DNA of 64,000 nucleotides from JBPRGG01 sp051418075. GTDB lineage: Bacteria > Bacteroidota > Bacteroidia > Cytophagales > Cyclobacteriaceae. A model generated the notes under the pieces. It was not told the DNA's origin and searched no databases. It saw nothing but the letters and a program-made list of their open reading frames with translations. The stretch spans positions 1-64,000 of the forward strand of contig JBPRGG010000042.1 in NCBI GenBank assembly GCA_051418075.1, written 5' to 3'. Below, piece after piece: positions 60,953-64,000 of the stretch (within the stretch, counting starts at the first letter, position 1; every line of letters begins with the position of its first letter). A program made the position numbers and the translations under genes.

Positions 60953-62201
60953 ACAAATCATTTTTACTGGCAGCCAGTAAAGTTTCCCTCTCCTGATACA
61001 TCCAGTGATAGCCCAGGCATACTAGTCCAAATCTACCCAGGATCATATTGAGCATGAGGATTATCTGACTAAAAGGTTGTAGAGATGATACTTGAAGGCT
61101 TTCCAAACCAGTCGTGCTAAAACTGGAAAACTGCAGGAATAGGATTTGCCAGCCGGATTGATTTTCCAATAAAAATATTATTAAAAATCCTGTCAGATTA
61201 TATAAAAATACCCAAATTAACAACTTACCTGCTAGATTTCTTATTTTTTTCCCTGCCTTACTGGCTGGACGCAGCTGAACCAGGTAAATGGTAACAGTTT
61301 TAATTCCTCCGGCCAGAGAAACAGGCGAACCACCTATGAACATTAATATAATTAAAATCAATATACTTAGCCATTGCAATTGAGATACATCAAAAGTTGA
61401 AAAACCTGTAGTTCTGGCACTGGCGGCATTAAAAAGGGCCATGATGATATTTTCTACTGTTCTTTGACTATCCAGCGTTTTTTTGTTCTCAAGCCCAAAA
61501 ATTATAATAGTACTGGCAATAAGCAGAAAAGAAGAAAAGAAAAGGGCTATTTTAGTGCCTGCGCGCCAGTCGATCTTAGGATTTTTTAATCGTTTCCGCA
61601 ATTCAGCCCGGTTGAATAAATTATTCCAGCTAAAATAACCAAGTCCTCCTATGATCAGAGGAAGTAAAAGTGCGATCTGACTAATAAAAGACGCTTTAAC
61701 GGCTTCTCCGGAAAACCCAAGGGAGAAGGTAGTGAAGCCGGCCTGGCAGAAGGCAGAAGCACTGTGAAAAAAAGAAACCAATGCCTTTTGCTGTAAAGAT
61801 GCAAAGGGTATTCGGGTATCCCAGGTCATAAATACCGGGATGGAAAAAACTAATTCCAGCAGGATTAGCAGCCAGGTAATATTTAAAAATATATCCCAAA
61901 ATGGCCTTGGTTGACCCTTGACCTGCAGCGCCAGAGCAATTACAAAAGAGAGATGAAAAATGGCTACAGTTTGAAAAAGGATTAATAGCAGAACCTTACC
62001 TCCTCGTATTGATTCCCAACTATCCAGGCCGATACCAGTTAGGGTAACCAGGCTGATGGTATTGAAAAGAACTTCCAAAAAATTACCAGAAGAGTTATTC
62101 CCGGGATATACTTTTAAAACCAGAAAAACGAAAATTGTCAAACTTAATCCAGTCAACAGGTACTTTTTCAGCAATCCCTGGTTGGCTGACTTTAGCTCCA
62201 T
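60942..62201 (-). CDS. Trk/Ktr-type potassium uptake membrane protein (KtrB-like)
   Basis: 419 residues with four pore-loop units: ISLVTLTGIGL, FFHSASAFCQAGFTTFS, ALFNAASARTTGFSTFD and FSSFSTTGLESL, each with the selectivity-filter glycine. Membrane segments surround each. This matches KtrB/TrkH rather than an NSS or Kup transporter, and the length is closer to KtrB. It imports potassium with sodium or protons. The partner regulator KtrA/TrkA is not nearby. Its start overlaps the end of the heptose kinase gene by 10 nt, so the two are coupled. Confidence 0.85.
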   Translation of the reverse strand: MELKSANQGLLKKYLLTGLSLTIFVFLVLKVYPGNNSSGNFLEVLFNTISLVTLTGIGLDSWESIRGGKVLLLILFQTVAIFHLSFVIALALQVKGQPRPFWDIFLNITWLLILLELVFSIPVFMTWDTRIPFASLQQKALVSFFHSASAFCQAGFTTFSLGFSGEAVKASFISQIALLLPLIIGGLGYFSWNNLFNRAELRKRLKNPKIDWRAGTKIALFFSSFLLIASTIIIFGLENKKTLDSQRTVENIIMALFNAASARTTGFSTFDVSQLQWLSILILIILMFIGGSPVSLAGGIKTVTIYLVQLRPASKAGKKIRNLAGKLLIWVFLYNLTGFLIIFLLENQSGWQILFLQFSSFSTTGLESLQVSSLQPFSQIILMLNMILGRFGLVCLGYHWMYQERETLLAASKNDLFIF

Positions 62202-63181
62202 ATTTTATGTTTTAGGGCTTCATTTAGTAATCGTTCTTTATCGATAGGTACTACGCCTAAATGCTCACATACCAATCCTCCACCCAGATTTGACAGCCCG
62301 GCTATCTGTTTTAAGGGCAATTCCAGTGCCACCGCTAAAGCTGCAATACTTACCACTGTATCACCTGCTCCGGACACATCAGATATATTTCTGAGATGGG
62401 CTGGCAGGTGATATTTTTCCCGGGGCCCGTCAATAAAAACCCCTTGTCCAGATAAAGTCAGCAGTGCAATTTCCGGCCTAAGTACTTCCTTCAGCTTCTT
62501 TACCGCATCTTCCAGTGCACTGGTTTGACTGGATAAGAAATCAAGTTTTAGCCCTTCTTTGATCTCCTTTAGGTTGGGTTTGAATAAGGTAGTATCTTTA
62601 AAATCAAGAAAATGGCGCTTCTTGGGATCTACCACAGTAGGTTTGCCGGCAGATCTGGCCAGGTCTAAGGATTTCCTGATAAATTGGCTGGTCAGGCAGC
62701 CTTTATCATAGTCCTGATAAATTACCACATCACATTGTGGCAGTAGTTCCTTAAATCCAGCTTGAAGTTGTTTTTCGTCAGCTTCATGCAAATCAGTTTC
62801 TATTTCCCTGTCAATACGCAGGATCTGCTGAGTGGCTGATAGTACCCTTTCCTTAACAGTGGTAACCCGCTCCTCACTTTGTATGATACCCTTTGCTGAA
62901 ATATTTCTTTTTTGTAAAAGTTTGATAAATTCCTGGCTGTCAGTATCGTGACCTATAACTGAACATAGCAGAGGGGTTGCTCCCATAGCCTGGATGTTTA
63001 ATGCTACATTGGCCGCTCCTCCCAGTCTGGTCTCTTTTTTCTTAATGCTGACTATGGGAACGGGTGCTTCTGGTGAAATTCTTTCCACTGTGCCCCAGAT
63101 GTAGGAATCTATCATTACATCGCCTACGATCAATACTTTTAGTTGATCAAACCTATGAAAAATTTCCTGCAGGTAGGACAT
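62192..63181 (-). CDS. rfaE1: D-glycero-beta-D-manno-heptose-7-phosphate kinase (RfaE1/HldE kinase domain)
   Basis: 329 residues, a PfkB-family ribokinase fold. Motifs: VLIVGDVMIDSYIWGTVERISPEAPVPIV at the N-terminus, GGAANVALNIQAMGA (signature 1) and SDVSGAGDTVVSIAALAVAL (signature 2 with the catalytic Asp). The C-terminal adenylyltransferase of fused HldE is missing, so this is the kinase-only form and RfaE2 must be elsewhere. It phosphorylates heptose-7-phosphate at C1 for ADP-heptose, used in lipopolysaccharide cores. It follows the aminotransferase gene by 94 nt. Confidence 0.88.
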   Translation of the reverse strand: MSYLQEIFHRFDQLKVLIVGDVMIDSYIWGTVERISPEAPVPIVSIKKKETRLGGAANVALNIQAMGATPLLCSVIGHDTDSQEFIKLLQKRNISAKGIIQSEERVTTVKERVLSATQQILRIDREIETDLHEADEKQLQAGFKELLPQCDVVIYQDYDKGCLTSQFIRKSLDLARSAGKPTVVDPKKRHFLDFKDTTLFKPNLKEIKEGLKLDFLSSQTSALEDAVKKLKEVLRPEIALLTLSGQGVFIDGPREKYHLPAHLRNISDVSGAGDTVVSIAALAVALELPLKQIAGLSNLGGGLVCEHLGVVPIDKERLLNEALKHKIWS

Positions 63182-63275
63182 GGTTTAGTGCAACAGGTTA
63201 TCTTAAATTATCTAAATAAAGGCTAATAAATAATTGGAGGCTCAGGACTCCGCCCCAAATTATAAGGATCTATTA

Positions 63276-64000
63276 TTATTTAAGTAGTGATAGTTTTTCC
63301 TTGATCCTTTTCATCGCCTCTTTCAGGTGCTCATCTGAAGCAGCATAAGAGATCCTGATACAATTGGGAGCACCAAAAGAATCGCCACCTACGGTGGAAA
63401 CATGGGCTTTGGTGAGTAAATACATAGCCAGGTCATCTCCTGACTTAATTGTTGTTTCACCATCTGATTTGCCAAAATAGGCACTTATATCAGGAAAAAT
63501 ATAAAAGGCTCCGTTTGGCACATATGACTTAATACCAGGAATATCTTTGATCATTTCCAATACCATGTCTCTTCTGGTCAGGTAAGTTTGGGCCATTTTC
63601 CGGGTAGGCTCCTTATCACCGGTTAAGGCAGCCAGGGCAGCCCGCTGAGCTATACCATTAATGCCAGAGGTAAATTGGCCTTGCATTTTAGAGCAAGCTT
63701 TGGCAATGGGCAGAGGGGCTGAAATATAACCTACTCTCCAGCCGGTCATGGCTGCACCCTTGGAAAAACCATTCACAGTAACAGTCCTTTCATGTAATTC
63801 GGGAAAAGCCCCAATGCTGACATGTTTTCCGGAAAAATTAATGTATTCATAGATTTCATCAGCAATCACATAGATGTCCTGGTGTTTGGCCAGCACGTCT
63901 TTAATGGCGGATAATTCTTCCTGACTAAAAACCGCACCGGTGGGATTACATGGAGAAGAAAACAAAACTGCCTTGGTCTTACTGGTAATGGCTTGCTCCA
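63276..64000 (-). CDS. PLP-dependent aminotransferase class I/II (aspartate type), C-terminal part
   Basis: About 241 residues of the C-terminal two thirds are visible, and the frame continues past the right edge. The sequence goes VLFSSPCNPTGAVFSQEEL (the substrate/cofactor loop with the conserved NPTG), YVIADEIYEYINF (the PLP-binding Asp and Tyr) and VNGFSKGAAMTGWRVGY, where the Lys forms the Schiff base. It then runs to the substrate-binding Arg in CIRISYAAS. Fits the AspB-type aspartate aminotransferase subgroup. The N-terminus and start codon cannot be judged. Confidence 0.9.
   Translation of the reverse strand, partial: EQAITSKTKAVLFSSPCNPTGAVFSQEELSAIKDVLAKHQDIYVIADEIYEYINFSGKHVSIGAFPELHERTVTVNGFSKGAAMTGWRVGYISAPLPIAKACSKMQGQFTSGINGIAQRAALAALTGDKEPTRKMAQTYLTRRDMVLEMIKDIPGIKSYVPNGAFYIFPDISAYFGKSDGETTIKSGDDLAMYLLTKAHVSTVGGDSFGAPNCIRISYAASDEHLKEAMKRIKEKLSLLK

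Noticed and set aside
1..64000. CRISPR arrays, tRNA or rRNA genes, complete transposases, prophage genes
   Set aside because: No regular short repeats with spacers, no tRNA-like cloverleaf, no rRNA, transposase or phage signature recognised on reading both strands.

Overview
The window reads as about 64 kb of chromosome from a gliding member of the Bacteroidota, most likely in the Cytophagia. This is inferred from gene content: gliding genes gldA, gldF, gldG and gldB; a PorP/SprF-type outer membrane protein beside a secreted protein with a type IX secretion (T9SS) type B C-terminal domain; a eukaryote-like GT3 glycogen synthase; an expanded set of MacB/FtsX-type permeases; and Bacteroidota-type TAnnTTTG -7 promoter elements 20 to 41 nt upstream of several starts. 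No tRNA, rRNA, CRISPR array, complete insertion sequence or prophage was seen. A species cannot be named.

Layout. 1-8.2 kb: minus-strand permeases (one cut by the window edge, two intact, two internally deleted relics), an AAA ATPase with a DUF4143-type C-terminus, and a non-coding island with imperfect direct repeats. 8.4-18.8 kb: a tightly packed minus-strand operon of six genes encoding a cadherin-like T9SS cargo protein, a PorP/SprF protein, a TPR/PD40 protein, a PKD/OmpA-like protein, an unrecognised exported protein and a beta-propeller histidine kinase. 19.1-20.4 kb: a small GntR regulator with a slipin. 20.6-34.1 kb: four more intact permeases around two tandem lipoproteins of the PF10091/GH144-like glycosidase type. 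34.6-38.8 kb: gldA-gldF-gldG and a DUF4340 gene, closed by a strong bidirectional terminator.

38.9-49.1 kb: recJ-lptB-GH3, a SPOR-like protein, fumC, an L-lactate permease, an outer membrane barrel protein and gldB. 49.5-57.6 kb: nth, an ECF sigma factor with a small coupled protein, an orphan OadG-like protein, an alkyltransferase-like protein whose active-site Cys is Ala, a sodium:solute symporter, clpS-recR, a lipoprotein and glycogen synthase. 58-64 kb: an MFS transporter, a frameshifted EF-hand relic, arsC-hemE, a KtrB-like cation transporter, a heptose-7-phosphate kinase and a truncated aminotransferase.

The strongest candidate for an undescribed system is the 8.4-18.8 kb operon. It joins a secreted adhesin-like cargo, its probable outer membrane anchor, two periplasmic proteins that together look like a split PorE, an unknown exported protein and a dedicated membrane sensor kinase, with a stop-start overlap at the kinase gene. 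The window also carries clear gene decay (two permease relics, an EF-hand relic and two small open-frame remnants near 45.5 kb) and a dispersed structured intergenic repeat at 34.2 and 49.2 kb. Several starts were moved inward from the longest open frame where paralogs, signal peptides or promoter position argued for it.
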